A stretch of DNA of 64,000 nt from Ancylobacter novellus (GTDB taxonomy: Bacteria; Pseudomonadota; Alphaproteobacteria; Rhizobiales; Methylopilaceae): contig QFPN01000006.1 of NCBI GenBank assembly GCA_003241695.1, positions 283,819-347,818 of the forward strand, given 5' to 3'. Shown one piece after another: positions 36,137 to 43,766 of this stretch. The notes under the pieces were generated by a model that saw only the letters and a list, made by a program, of their open reading frames with translations, searched no databases and was not told the DNA's origin. The translations under genes and the position numbers were made by a program. Position 1 is the first letter of the stretch, and every line of letters begins with the position of its first letter.

Positions 36137-37144
36137 TCAGGCCTTCCCGGTCGTCAGCACGATCTTGCCCATGTGGGAGCTCTCCTCCATCAGGCGGTGA
36201 GCCTCGGACGCCTTCTCCAGCGGGAAGGTCGCGTGCACCACGGGCTTGACCTTCCCGGCCTCGATCAGCGGCCACACCTCGCGCTGCAGCGCGTTCGCGA
36301 GCCGCTTCTTGTCGGCGACCGGCCGGGCGCGCAGCGTCGAACCCGTGACGGTGAGGCGCTTCAGCATGATCGGCGTGAGGTCGATCTGCACCTTCGGCCC
36401 CTGCATGAAGGCGATCTGCACCAGCACGCCCTCGGGCGCGAGGCTCTTGACGTTCTTCCCCGTGTACTCGCCCCCGACCATGTCGAGGATGACGTTGACG
36501 CCTTTCCCGCCCGTCTCTTCCTTCAGCACGGCCTGAAAGTCCTCCGTGCGGTAGTCGACGCCCCGCTTGGCGCCCAGCTTTTCGCAGAACGCGACCTTCT
36601 CCGGCCCGCCGGCGGTGGCGTAGGCCGTCGCGCCGCGCGCGACCGCGAGCTGGATCGCGGTCGAGCCGATGCCGGACGTGCCGCCATGGACGAGGAAGCT
36701 CTGGCCTTCTTTCAGCCCCGCACGGTCGAACACGTTCGCCCAGACGGTGAAGAAGGTCTCGGGAACGGCCGCGGCCTCGACGGCCGTGAGGCCCTTCGGG
36801 ATCGCGAGGCAGGACTCCGCCGGGGCGACCGCGTATTCCGCGTATCCGCCGCCGGTCAGCAGCGCGCAGACCTCGTCGCCCACGACGAAACCTTTCACGT
36901 CCTTGCCCGCGGCCACGATCTTCCCCGCCACCTCGAGGCCGAGGATCGGCGAGGCGCCGGGTGGCGGCGGATACATGCCCTTGCGCTGCATGACGTCCGG
37001 CCGGTTGACGCCCGCGGCCGCGACCTCGATCAGAACCTCGCCGTCGCCCGGCGTCGGGACCGGCCCGCGCGCCGCTTCGAGCACCTCGGGACCGCCGTCG
37101 CCGGTCGCGCGGACATAGGTCATCTCGGTCGGCAGGTCGGTCAT
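36137..37144 (-). CDS. NAD(P)H-quinone oxidoreductase-like protein (zinc-free MDR family)
   Basis: 335 residues from the ATG at 37142-37144; a longer start would add an Arg/Pro-rich stretch without similarity. GroES-like N-terminal domain (AAAGVNRPDVMQRKGMY, PPPPGASPILGLEVAG), then a Rossmann fold with GGTSGIGSTAIQLAVARG. No zinc cysteine cluster is seen, so it belongs with quinone oxidoreductases (PIG3/QorB-like) that reduce quinones with NADPH. It stands between asnO and an MFS exporter on the same strand; the substrate is not known. Confidence 0.88.
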   Translation of the reverse strand: MTDLPTEMTYVRATGDGGPEVLEAARGPVPTPGDGEVLIEVAAAGVNRPDVMQRKGMYPPPPGASPILGLEVAGKIVAAGKDVKGFVVGDEVCALLTGGGYAEYAVAPAESCLAIPKGLTAVEAAAVPETFFTVWANVFDRAGLKEGQSFLVHGGTSGIGSTAIQLAVARGATAYATAGGPEKVAFCEKLGAKRGVDYRTEDFQAVLKEETGGKGVNVILDMVGGEYTGKNVKSLAPEGVLVQIAFMQGPKVQIDLTPIMLKRLTVTGSTLRARPVADKKRLANALQREVWPLIEAGKVKPVVHATFPLEKASEAHRLMEESSHMGKIVLTTGKA

Positions 37145-37273
37145 CGCGGGGGCTTTCGTCTGGTGAGGAAGCTTGGACGACGGTTTGACGCGCCAGGGCC
37201 GCGAGGGCAAGTCGGGGCGGCGGGGTCTCGCCTGCAAACGCGGCCGTCCAATGTCCGGCGCCCCCGCCTCTCC

Positions 37274-37373
37274 CCGTCATGCCCGCGCCTTCGCGCGGGT
37301 ATCCACGACTGGGTCACAGGCCGCGGCGGGGAACCGAAGTCGTGGATACCCGCGCAGAGCGCGGGCATGACGG
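37274..37373. repeat. Bipartite inverted repeat, each arm itself a hairpin
   Basis: Left arm 37274-37310 and right arm 37338-37373 are reverse complements, except that the inner loop is CTTCG on the left and the complement of CAGA on the right. Each arm contains its own hairpin (GCCCGCGC...CGCGGGT) followed by ATCCACGACT. The arms are separated by 27 bases. It lies between two leftward genes (oxidoreductase and MFS). The layout is that of a paired REP/BIME-like element. Confidence 0.75.
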
Positions 37374-37426
37374 CGGTGGTTCGGGCGCAAGGCCTTGCCT
37401 TCGACGCGCGACGAAGCCCGCACGCC

Positions 37427-38686
37427 TCACCCTTCCTTGCGCTCGAGCGACCTCGCCGTCCTGAGCTGCGGGAACATCCACGCCCAAAGCCCCGCGACCA
37501 CCATCGCGCCCGCGCCGCCGAAGACGATCGCCGGCATCACCCCGATCACGCTCGCCATCGCGCCGGCGCGGAACTCGCCGAGTTCGTTCGAGGCGCCGAT
37601 GAACATCATGTTGACGGCGTTCACCCGGCCGCGGACCTCGTCGGGCGTCCAGAGCTGCATCAGCGTCTCGCGGATCGTGACGCTCACCATGTCGGCGCCG
37701 CCCATCACCACGAGCGCGGCGATCGAGAGCCAGACCGTCTCCGACAGGCCGAACACGACCGCCGAGAGCCCGAACAGGCCGACGCAGACGAACATGACGT
37801 GGCCGGCGCGGTCGGTGATGGGCCTGACCGACAGCAGCGCCGCGACCGCGATCGCGCCGATCCCCGGCGCCGCCCGCATCAGCCCGAGGCCCCACGGGCC
37901 GACGTCGAGCACGTCGCGCGCGACGGCGGGCATCAGGGCGTAGGTCCCGCCGAGCAGCACGGCGAAGAGGTCGAGCGAGATCGCGCCCAGCACCACCTTC
38001 TCGGTGAAGACGTATCGAAAGCCCGCCGCCAGCGTGTCCCAGCTCCGGTCGAGCGTCCGGGCGACATGCGGCGTGTCGATCATGAGGTTCAGCGCGCAGC
38101 CCGCGATCAGCAGCGCCGCCGCGCCGCCATAGGCCGCGGGCGCGCCGATCCCGTAGAGCAGGCCGCCGGTCACCGGGCCGACGATGGTGGCGAACTGCCA
38201 GGCGGAGGAACCCCAGGTGATGGCGTTGGCGAGCGCGGCCTTCGGCACGAGGCTCGGGACGATCGCCCAGCTCGCCGGCGCGAAGAACGCGCGCGCCACG
38301 CCGAACACGAACAGCACGCCGAAGATCAGCGGAACGGACGGCTGTTCCATGAGCGCGATCGCGATCAGGGCGAGCGCGCCCACGGCCTCGATCGCGCAGC
38401 AGACCGCCATGATGAGGCGGCGCGGGAAGCGGTCGGCGATCCGGCCGGTGAACAGCACCAGCGCGATCGCCGGCAGGAACTGGATCAGGCCGACGAGGCC
38501 GAGGTCCCACGGGTCGCGGGTGATGTCGTAGACCTGCCAGCCGACCGCGACCGAGACGATCTGGATCGCGAAGGTGGCGGACAGCCTGCCGAACCAGAAC
38601 AGCGCGTAGTTGCGATGGCGGAAGGCGATCGGCGAGTCCGGGACGGGGCTCGCCGCGGCCGGCGCGTCGGGATCGACTGACGTCAT
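37427..38686 (-). CDS. MFS transporter (EntS-like exporter family)
   Basis: 419 residues with about 12 hydrophobic helices. It starts SPIAFRHRNYALFWFGRLSA, typical of the MFS_3 group that includes the enterobactin exporter EntS. A central loop near residue 205 carries an RSWDTLAAGFRYVFTEK segment, and a conserved TPDEVRGRVNAVNMMFIGAS block follows in the second half. The substrate is unknown; no siderophore genes are near. The C-terminus ends in a basic LRTARSLERKEG tail. Confidence 0.88.
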   Translation of the reverse strand: MTSVDPDAPAAASPVPDSPIAFRHRNYALFWFGRLSATFAIQIVSVAVGWQVYDITRDPWDLGLVGLIQFLPAIALVLFTGRIADRFPRRLIMAVCCAIEAVGALALIAIALMEQPSVPLIFGVLFVFGVARAFFAPASWAIVPSLVPKAALANAITWGSSAWQFATIVGPVTGGLLYGIGAPAAYGGAAALLIAGCALNLMIDTPHVARTLDRSWDTLAAGFRYVFTEKVVLGAISLDLFAVLLGGTYALMPAVARDVLDVGPWGLGLMRAAPGIGAIAVAALLSVRPITDRAGHVMFVCVGLFGLSAVVFGLSETVWLSIAALVVMGGADMVSVTIRETLMQLWTPDEVRGRVNAVNMMFIGASNELGEFRAGAMASVIGVMPAIVFGGAGAMVVAGLWAWMFPQLRTARSLERKEG

Positions 38687-38847
38687 GGGGCACGCGAGGC
38701 TTGATGCGACGGCGCGCTTTAAGCGGGCGCGGCGGCGGTGTCGAGCGCTCGGAGCGCAAGAAGGCGTTGCGCGAAGCGCGGCCGGGATCCGGCGGGCCTC
38801 GGACGGCGTTCATGCGCAGGCGTTCCCCGTCGAAAGGCCGCGTTCCG

Positions 38848-39030
38848 ATGTTCACTCTGGTTCTGACCGTCTGCCTGCAAGCCGAGCCTTCCCGCTGCAA
38901 GGACGAGCGGATCGACTTTTCCGGATCCTCCATGGCCTGCCTCGTCCAGGGCGCGCCGATCATCGCCGAATGGGGGAGCGATCATCCCGAATGGACGGTC
39001 AAGAAATGGACGTGCGGGCAGAGCGGCTGA
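38848..39030 (+). CDS. Small conserved hypothetical protein with three cysteines
   Basis: 60 residues from ATG 38848. MFTLVLTVCLQAEPSRCKDE opens the chain, followed by FSGSSMACLVQGAPIIAEW and a C-terminal WTVKKWTCGQ, giving four cysteines (CL, RC, AC, TC). A short hydrophobic start is present but is not a clear signal peptide. Similar short 'MFTL.LTVC' proteins are common as hypotheticals in Rhizobiales. It lies 34 bases before the hydroxylase on the same strand. An upstream in-frame ATG would add an Arg-rich non-conserved part. Confidence 0.75.
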   Translation: MFTLVLTVCLQAEPSRCKDERIDFSGSSMACLVQGAPIIAEWGSDHPEWTVKKWTCGQSG

Positions 39031-39064
39031 GACCGTCGTGGTCTGCCGTGCTAAGGCTTCTGCC

Positions 39065-40252
39065 ATGACCGGGACCGCCGCGCCGACCCTGCAGAACCTC
39101 GACGTCGCGATCGCGGGCGCAGGCCCGACCGGGCTCGCGCTCGCGCTCGCGCTGCGCCGATCGCTCGGCCCGTCGCTGCGCCTCGCGGTGTTCGATCCCG
39201 CGCTGGCGCGCCCCGCGCGGCCGGACGCCCGCGGCTCGATGATCGCGGCGGACGGGCGGGCGCTGCTCCAGGAGATCGGCGGCTGGCCGGACACGGCCTT
39301 TCCGGTCGCGGGCCTGCGCATCACCGACAGCCGTCTCGACGACGTGCTGCGCCCGACCTTCCTAGAGCTCGGCGCGCCGCCGCGGGCGGACGGCGCCTTC
39401 GCCCACATGGTTTTCGACGCCGATCTGCGCGAAACCCTGCGCCGCGCCGCCGAGGCCGCGGACGTCCCTCTGGTCCCGGCCGCGGTCGAAGGCTTCGCTC
39501 ATGCGCCGGGGCGGCTGCAGCTCGCGCTCTCGACGGGCGGGGCCGCCTCCGCCCGGCTGCTCGCAGGCGCGGACGGCGCCCGTTCGCCCGTCCGCGCCGC
39601 CGCGGGAGTGGCCGTGCACGAGATCGCCTACGACCAGACCGCGATGGTCGCGACGCTCGCGCACGAACGTCCGCACGGCGGCGTCGCGGTCCAGCATTTC
39701 CTGCCGGGCGGGCCGTTCGCCATGCTGCCGCTCGACGGGAACCGCTCGTCGCTCGTCTGGAGCGACCGGCGCGCGGTCGCGCAGGAGATGGCGGCGGCGG
39801 GCGACGATATCTTCCTGAAGGAGGTCATGAAGCGCGCCGGTCCCGCCTATGGCGCGATCTCGCTCGCCGGCGCCCGCGGCGCCTTTCCGCTGCGTCTTCT
39901 GCTGGCGCGCAGCTTCGTCGGCCGCCGCGTTGCGCTGGTCGGCGACGCCGGCCATGTGGTGCATCCGCTCGCCGGACAGGGCTTCAACCTCGCGCTCCGC
40001 GACGTGTCTGCGCTCGCCCGCATCGTGTCGGAGGCCGCCCGCCGCGGCGAGGATTTCGGATCGGAGGAAGCGCTCGGCCCTTACGAGCGCGCGCGCCGGT
40101 TCGAGACCGCGAGCCTCGCGGCCGCGACCGACGGGCTCTACCGCCTGTTCACGGCGCCGGCCGCGCGGACCTTGCGCGACGTCGGCATGGGGCTGGTCGA
40201 CCGCGCGCCGCGGCTGAAGGCGAAGATCGTCGAAGCCGCCGCGGGGCTGTGA
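39065..40252 (+). CDS. FAD-dependent hydroxylase of the UbiH/UbiF family
   Basis: 395 residues from the ATG at 39065. An FAD-binding Rossmann motif VAIAGAGPTGLALALAL opens the protein, a GADGARSPVR block follows in the middle, and the late FAD motif GDAGHVVHPLAGQGFNLALR is diagnostic of flavin hydroxylases in ubiquinone synthesis. The position hydroxylated cannot be told without phylogeny, so no symbol is given. It probably works at the inner membrane in the Ubi complex. It runs convergently into Trm112. Confidence 0.9.
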   Translation: MTGTAAPTLQNLDVAIAGAGPTGLALALALRRSLGPSLRLAVFDPALARPARPDARGSMIAADGRALLQEIGGWPDTAFPVAGLRITDSRLDDVLRPTFLELGAPPRADGAFAHMVFDADLRETLRRAAEAADVPLVPAAVEGFAHAPGRLQLALSTGGAASARLLAGADGARSPVRAAAGVAVHEIAYDQTAMVATLAHERPHGGVAVQHFLPGGPFAMLPLDGNRSSLVWSDRRAVAQEMAAAGDDIFLKEVMKRAGPAYGAISLAGARGAFPLRLLLARSFVGRRVALVGDAGHVVHPLAGQGFNLALRDVSALARIVSEAARRGEDFGSEEALGPYERARRFETASLAAATDGLYRLFTAPAARTLRDVGMGLVDRAPRLKAKIVEAAAGL

Positions 40253-40256
40253 GGCT

Positions 40257-40463
40257 TCAGTCGTCGATCTGACGCGCCTCGTCGGGCAGCATGATCGGGA
40301 TGCCGTCGCGGATCGGATAAGCGAGCTTCGCGGGCTTCGAGATCAGCTCCTGGCGCTCGGCGTCGTAGGTCAGCGTCGCCTTGGTGAGCGGGCAGACGAG
40401 GATCTCGAGCAGTTTGGGGTCGATCAGCCGGTCGGACGGGCGGCGGTCGGTCGCGTCGGTCAT
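40257..40463 (-). CDS. Trm112 family protein
   Basis: 68 residues. ILVCPLTKATLTYD and AYPIRDGIPIMLPDEAR are the family's two blocks. In eukaryotes and archaea Trm112 activates methyltransferases; the bacterial role is less clear. Its start overlaps the preceding Lon N-domain gene end by 4 bases (ATGA), and with YbbN forms a cluster conserved in Hyphomicrobiales. Confidence 0.92.
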   Translation of the reverse strand: MTDATDRRPSDRLIDPKLLEILVCPLTKATLTYDAERQELISKPAKLAYPIRDGIPIMLPDEARQIDD

Positions 40464-41128
40464 TGCAGGGACGAGCTCGCATCTCCACGGGCGCGGGCGA
40501 GATCCATCTCGGTCACGGCGACCAGGATCTCGGCGCGGGACTTCAGGTCGGGGGCTTCCAGCAGCGCCTGCTTCTCGCGCGGGCCGAAGGGGCTCATCAT
40601 CGCGAGCGCGTTGACCAGCGCCTCGTTCGGCGCGCGGCGGATGCCGTCCCAGTCGGCCTCGAGGCTGTTGGCCTCGAGATAATCCTTGAGCGTCTTGAGA
40701 AGGGCGTCACGGTCGACCTCCTCCTGACCCTCGCCGGGCGCGAGGTCGAGCGCGAACTCGCCGAAGTCGGCCTTCACCTGCCGATACGGCGTCGAGACCG
40801 TCAGTTCCTCGACGAGGCGGAACCGCGCGACGCCCGTCAGCGTCACCAGGTAGCGGCCGTCGCCTGTCTCGGCCAGCGCGGTGAGGCGGCCGGCGCAGCC
40901 GACGCGCACCAGCTCGGGGCGCTCGTCGTCTTCGGTCTCGGGATCCGGCTGGATCAGGCCGATGATCCGGTCGCCGCGGATCGCGTCTTCGATCATGGCG
41001 AGATAACGCGGTTCGAACACGTTGAGCGGCATTTCCCCGCGCGGCAGCAGCAGCGCGGCGCGGAGCGGGAACACCGGAATGACGCCCGGAAGATCCTCGG
41101 GCTTGTGATAGGCGACGTTGGAAGCCAT
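40460..41128 (-). CDS. Lon substrate-binding-domain protein
   Basis: 222 residues. It consists of the N-terminal domain of Lon only: IPVFPLRAALLLPRGEMPLN, then VFEPRYLAMIEDA, and DRIIGLIQPDP. The ATPase and protease domains are absent. Such stand-alone proteins may bind misfolded substrates, but the function is unproven. It sits between ybbN and Trm112 on the same strand, 19 bases after ybbN. Confidence 0.92.
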   Translation of the reverse strand: MASNVAYHKPEDLPGVIPVFPLRAALLLPRGEMPLNVFEPRYLAMIEDAIRGDRIIGLIQPDPETEDDERPELVRVGCAGRLTALAETGDGRYLVTLTGVARFRLVEELTVSTPYRQVKADFGEFALDLAPGEGQEEVDRDALLKTLKDYLEANSLEADWDGIRRAPNEALVNALAMMSPFGPREKQALLEAPDLKSRAEILVAVTEMDLARARGDASSSLQ

Positions 41129-41147
41129 CGACGCGGTTCGGCCTTTC

Positions 41148-42047
41148 TCAGGCGAAGAGCAGGGACGACAGCCGCTTGCGGCCCGCGATGGTGTGCTCGT
41201 CCTTCGGACCCCAGGCCTCGAACAGCTTCACCAGTTCCTTGCGCGCGCCGTCGTCGTTCCAGGTTCGGTCGCGCTTCACGATGTCGAGCAGGTGGTCGAG
41301 CGCCTCCTTGCGCAGCCCGGCCGCCGCGAGGCCGACCGCGAGGTCGAAACGCGCCTGATGATCGGCGGCGTCGGCCGCGACCTTGGCTTCGAGCGGCGCG
41401 AGATCGCCCACTGCGGCGGCGCGCTCGGCGAGATCGATCTGGGCCTTCACGGCCGCGACGGCGGGATCGCTGGCGGGGGCGGCGGCGAGGGTCTCCTTCG
41501 CGCCCTGCAGGTCGCCGAGCGCGACGCGGGCGCGAGCGAGGCCGGCGAGAGCGGCCGGATCTTCGGGCTCCTCGGCAAGGAGAGCCATATAGATTTCGGC
41601 CGCGCCGGCGGCGTCGCCGGCTTCGAGAGCGGCCTCGGCCTCCGCGCGGATGTCGCCGGCCTCGTCGGGCAGCGTCTCGCCGAGCATACGCTCGACGAAG
41701 GACTGCACCTGACCCTCGGGCAGGGCGCCCATGAAGCCGTCGATCGGCTGGCCGCGACGGAAGCAGATCACCGCGGGGATCGACTGGATGCCGAGCTGTC
41801 CCGCGATCTGCGGATGCTCGTCGATGTTCATGGTCGCGAGCTTGACCTTGCCGCCCGCCGCCTTAACCACCTTCTCCAGCACGGGGGTGAGCTGGCGGCA
41901 GGGCCCGCACCAGGGCGCCCAGAAATCGACCAGAACGGGCGCGGACATGGAGGCCTGCACCACATCCGTCATGAAGGTCTCGGTGGTGACGGCGAAGATC
42001 AGTCCGTCGGTCGCGGCGGCTGCGGGCTTGTCCCCGGCGGCGAGCAT
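41148..42047 (-). CDS. ybbN: Thioredoxin-fold co-chaperone with TPR domain (YbbN/CnoX-like)
   Basis: 299 residues. The thioredoxin domain (about 15-125) has an intact WCGPC at 46-50, unlike E. coli CnoX, which has lost the redox pair. A C-terminal TPR-like region (about 130-290; RAEAEAALEAGDAAGAAEIY) is rich in Ala/Glu. CnoX-type proteins hold unfolded proteins for GroEL or DnaK during oxidative stress. It heads the ybbN-lon N-domain-Trm112 cluster and runs divergently from NDH-2. Confidence 0.92.
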   Translation of the reverse strand: MLAAGDKPAAAATDGLIFAVTTETFMTDVVQASMSAPVLVDFWAPWCGPCRQLTPVLEKVVKAAGGKVKLATMNIDEHPQIAGQLGIQSIPAVICFRRGQPIDGFMGALPEGQVQSFVERMLGETLPDEAGDIRAEAEAALEAGDAAGAAEIYMALLAEEPEDPAALAGLARARVALGDLQGAKETLAAAPASDPAVAAVKAQIDLAERAAAVGDLAPLEAKVAADAADHQARFDLAVGLAAAGLRKEALDHLLDIVKRDRTWNDDGARKELVKLFEAWGPKDEHTIAGRKRLSSLLFA

Positions 42048-42262
42048 CTGTCAGCGTCTCCCGTGGCGCGCCGCGGCGTCGCGCGGCGCCTCTTGCGGCG
42101 TCCGCGTCACAGATGGGCGAACCGGCCGGGGAATGCAAATCCCGAGGCGCGCCGAAGCGCTTCCGGTCTGTGCGGGACGCAGACGGGGTCGGACGATTTG
42201 GCATGTTGCTGCAGTGCACAAATGTTATAAGTCGGGCAAAACCATTCAGGAGAGCTAAAAAC

Positions 42263-43534
42263 ATGAGCGCTGAACCCGCCGTCTCCCGTCCCAAGATCGT
42301 CATCGTCGGAGGCGGCTTCGGCGGCCTCACCGCGGCGACGAAGCTCGCCAAGGCGGACGTCGACGTCACGGTGCTCGACCGCCACAACTACCATTGCTTC
42401 CAACCGCTGCTCTATCAGGTCGCGACCGCGGAACTTTCGCCCGCCGACATCGCCTGGCCGATCCGCCATGTCCTCCGCCGCCAGAAGAACGCTCGCGTTC
42501 TGCTCGCCGACGTGACCGCGATCGACCTCGAGAACCGGAAGGTCGTCGCCGACACCGGAACCTTCGATTATGACGAACTCGTGCTCGCGACCGGCGCGCG
42601 GCACTCCTATTTCGGCAATGACGAATGGGAGAAGTCAGCGCCGGGACTGAAGCGGATCGAGGACGCGACCATCATCAGGCGACGTCTGCTGATGGCTTTC
42701 GAGCGCGCGGAGCTTTCCGATGATCCGGCCGAACGGGAGCGGCTTCTCACTTTCGCGATCGTCGGCGCGGGACCGACAGGCGTCGAGCTCGCCGGCGCGA
42801 TCATCGAGGTCGCCCGGCAGGTGATGCCGAGCGAGTTCCGCCACATCGACCCGCGCACAGCCCGCGTCATCCTGATCGAGGCCGGGCCGCGGGTGCTGCC
42901 GGCTTTCCCCGAGGCGCTCACCGACTACACCCGCCGGTCGCTCGAGAAGATGGGCGTCGAGGTGATGACGGACACGCGCGTCACCAATGTCGATGACCAG
43001 GGCGTCGACCTCGCGAACGGCCGCGTCGACGCCGCCACGGTGATCTGGGCCGCAGGCGTCGTCGCTTCCAGCGCCGGCCGCTGGCTCGGAGCCGAATGTG
43101 ATCGCGCGGGCCGCGTGATCGTCGAGCCGAACCTGACCGTTCCGAGCCACGAGAACGTCTTCGTGGTGGGCGACACCGCGTCGGTGAAGCAGCCGGACGG
43201 CTCGTCCGTCCCCGGCGTCGCGCCGGCGGCCAAGCAGATGGGCGCCTATGTGGCCGAGGTGATCGTCTCGCGCCTGCGCGGCGCGGTTCCGCCGCCCGCC
43301 TTCCGCTATCGCAACCAGGGCGACGTCGCGACGATCGGGCGGCGCTCGGCGGTGATCAAGTTCCCCTACATGAGCATGACCGGTTTCACGGCCTGGCTCG
43401 TGTGGTGCGTGGCGCACATCTACTTCCTGATCGGCGCCCGTAACCGCATAGCGGTGGCTTTCAAATGGGTGTGGGACTTCCTGACCTTCCAGCGCGGAGC
43501 GCGCCTCATCACCGACCAGCGCGACCAGATCTGA
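42263..43534 (+). CDS. ndh: Type II NADH dehydrogenase (NDH-2)
   Basis: 423 residues from the ATG at 42263 (AGGAGA about 10 bases upstream). NDH-2 passes electrons from NADH to quinone without pumping protons. FAD site: KIVIVGGGFGGLTAATKLA. Second dinucleotide (NADH) site: FAIVGAGPTGVELAGAI. The C-terminal ~50 residues are hydrophobic and aromatic (MTGFTAWLVWCVAHIYFLIG), giving the peripheral membrane anchor. A TATAAG word at 42225-42230 could be its -10. The following gene is a 27-residue membrane microprotein. Confidence 0.92.
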   Translation: MSAEPAVSRPKIVIVGGGFGGLTAATKLAKADVDVTVLDRHNYHCFQPLLYQVATAELSPADIAWPIRHVLRRQKNARVLLADVTAIDLENRKVVADTGTFDYDELVLATGARHSYFGNDEWEKSAPGLKRIEDATIIRRRLLMAFERAELSDDPAERERLLTFAIVGAGPTGVELAGAIIEVARQVMPSEFRHIDPRTARVILIEAGPRVLPAFPEALTDYTRRSLEKMGVEVMTDTRVTNVDDQGVDLANGRVDAATVIWAAGVVASSAGRWLGAECDRAGRVIVEPNLTVPSHENVFVVGDTASVKQPDGSSVPGVAPAAKQMGAYVAEVIVSRLRGAVPPPAFRYRNQGDVATIGRRSAVIKFPYMSMTGFTAWLVWCVAHIYFLIGARNRIAVAFKWVWDFLTFQRGARLITDQRDQI

Positions 43535-43621
43535 CCAAAGTCTCAGGTTGTTTCAGGCCGCCGAGCGGAACGATGTCCTAGGCCGGCGGTTGAGCATTCG
43601 TTCGTTTCAAGGGAGGCGAGA

Positions 43622-43705
43622 ATGCTCAAGGGCGGTCTTCTGTGGCTGATCGGGATCCCGATCCCGATCATCATCATCCTGTGGCTGCTCGGCTATCTGA
43701 GCTGA
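43622..43705 (+). CDS. 27-residue single-span membrane microprotein
   Basis: 27 residues, nearly all one membrane helix: LLWLIGIPIPIIIILWLLGY after a start of MLKGG. The ribosome binding site is strong (GGGAGG, 6 bases upstream). Very similar short 'MLKG.LLWL.GIPIPIII' proteins occur widely as unnamed small proteins in Rhizobiales, as far as I recall. It lies 87 bases after NDH-2 on the same strand, so it may be co-expressed. No function is known. Confidence 0.72.
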   Translation: MLKGGLLWLIGIPIPIIIILWLLGYLS

Positions 43706-43717
43706 CGACGCGAGACG

Positions 43718-43761
43718 CTCGTCATCCCGGCTCACCGCTTCGCTTCGGCCGGGATGACGAG
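43718..43761. repeat. Perfect 13-base inverted repeat between convergent genes
   Basis: CTCGTCATCCCGG (43718-43730) pairs with CCGGGATGACGAG (43749-43761) around an 18-base loop that itself can fold (CCGCTTCGCTTCGG). There is no T-tract. It lies between the microprotein and the ABC permease end, and may act as a bidirectional terminator or as a dispersed CATCCCGG-type repeat. Confidence 0.65.
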
Positions 43762-43766
43762 TTCGA

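Noticed and set aside
37274..37373. Inverted repeats considered as a CRISPR or attachment site
   Set aside because: Only one inverted pair, no direct repeats with spacers, and no integrase or cas gene nearby.
42205..42230. TTGGCATGTTGCTGC upstream of ndh as a sigma54 promoter
   Set aside because: The GG and GC pairs do not have the required spacing; only a TATAAG -10-like word remains.
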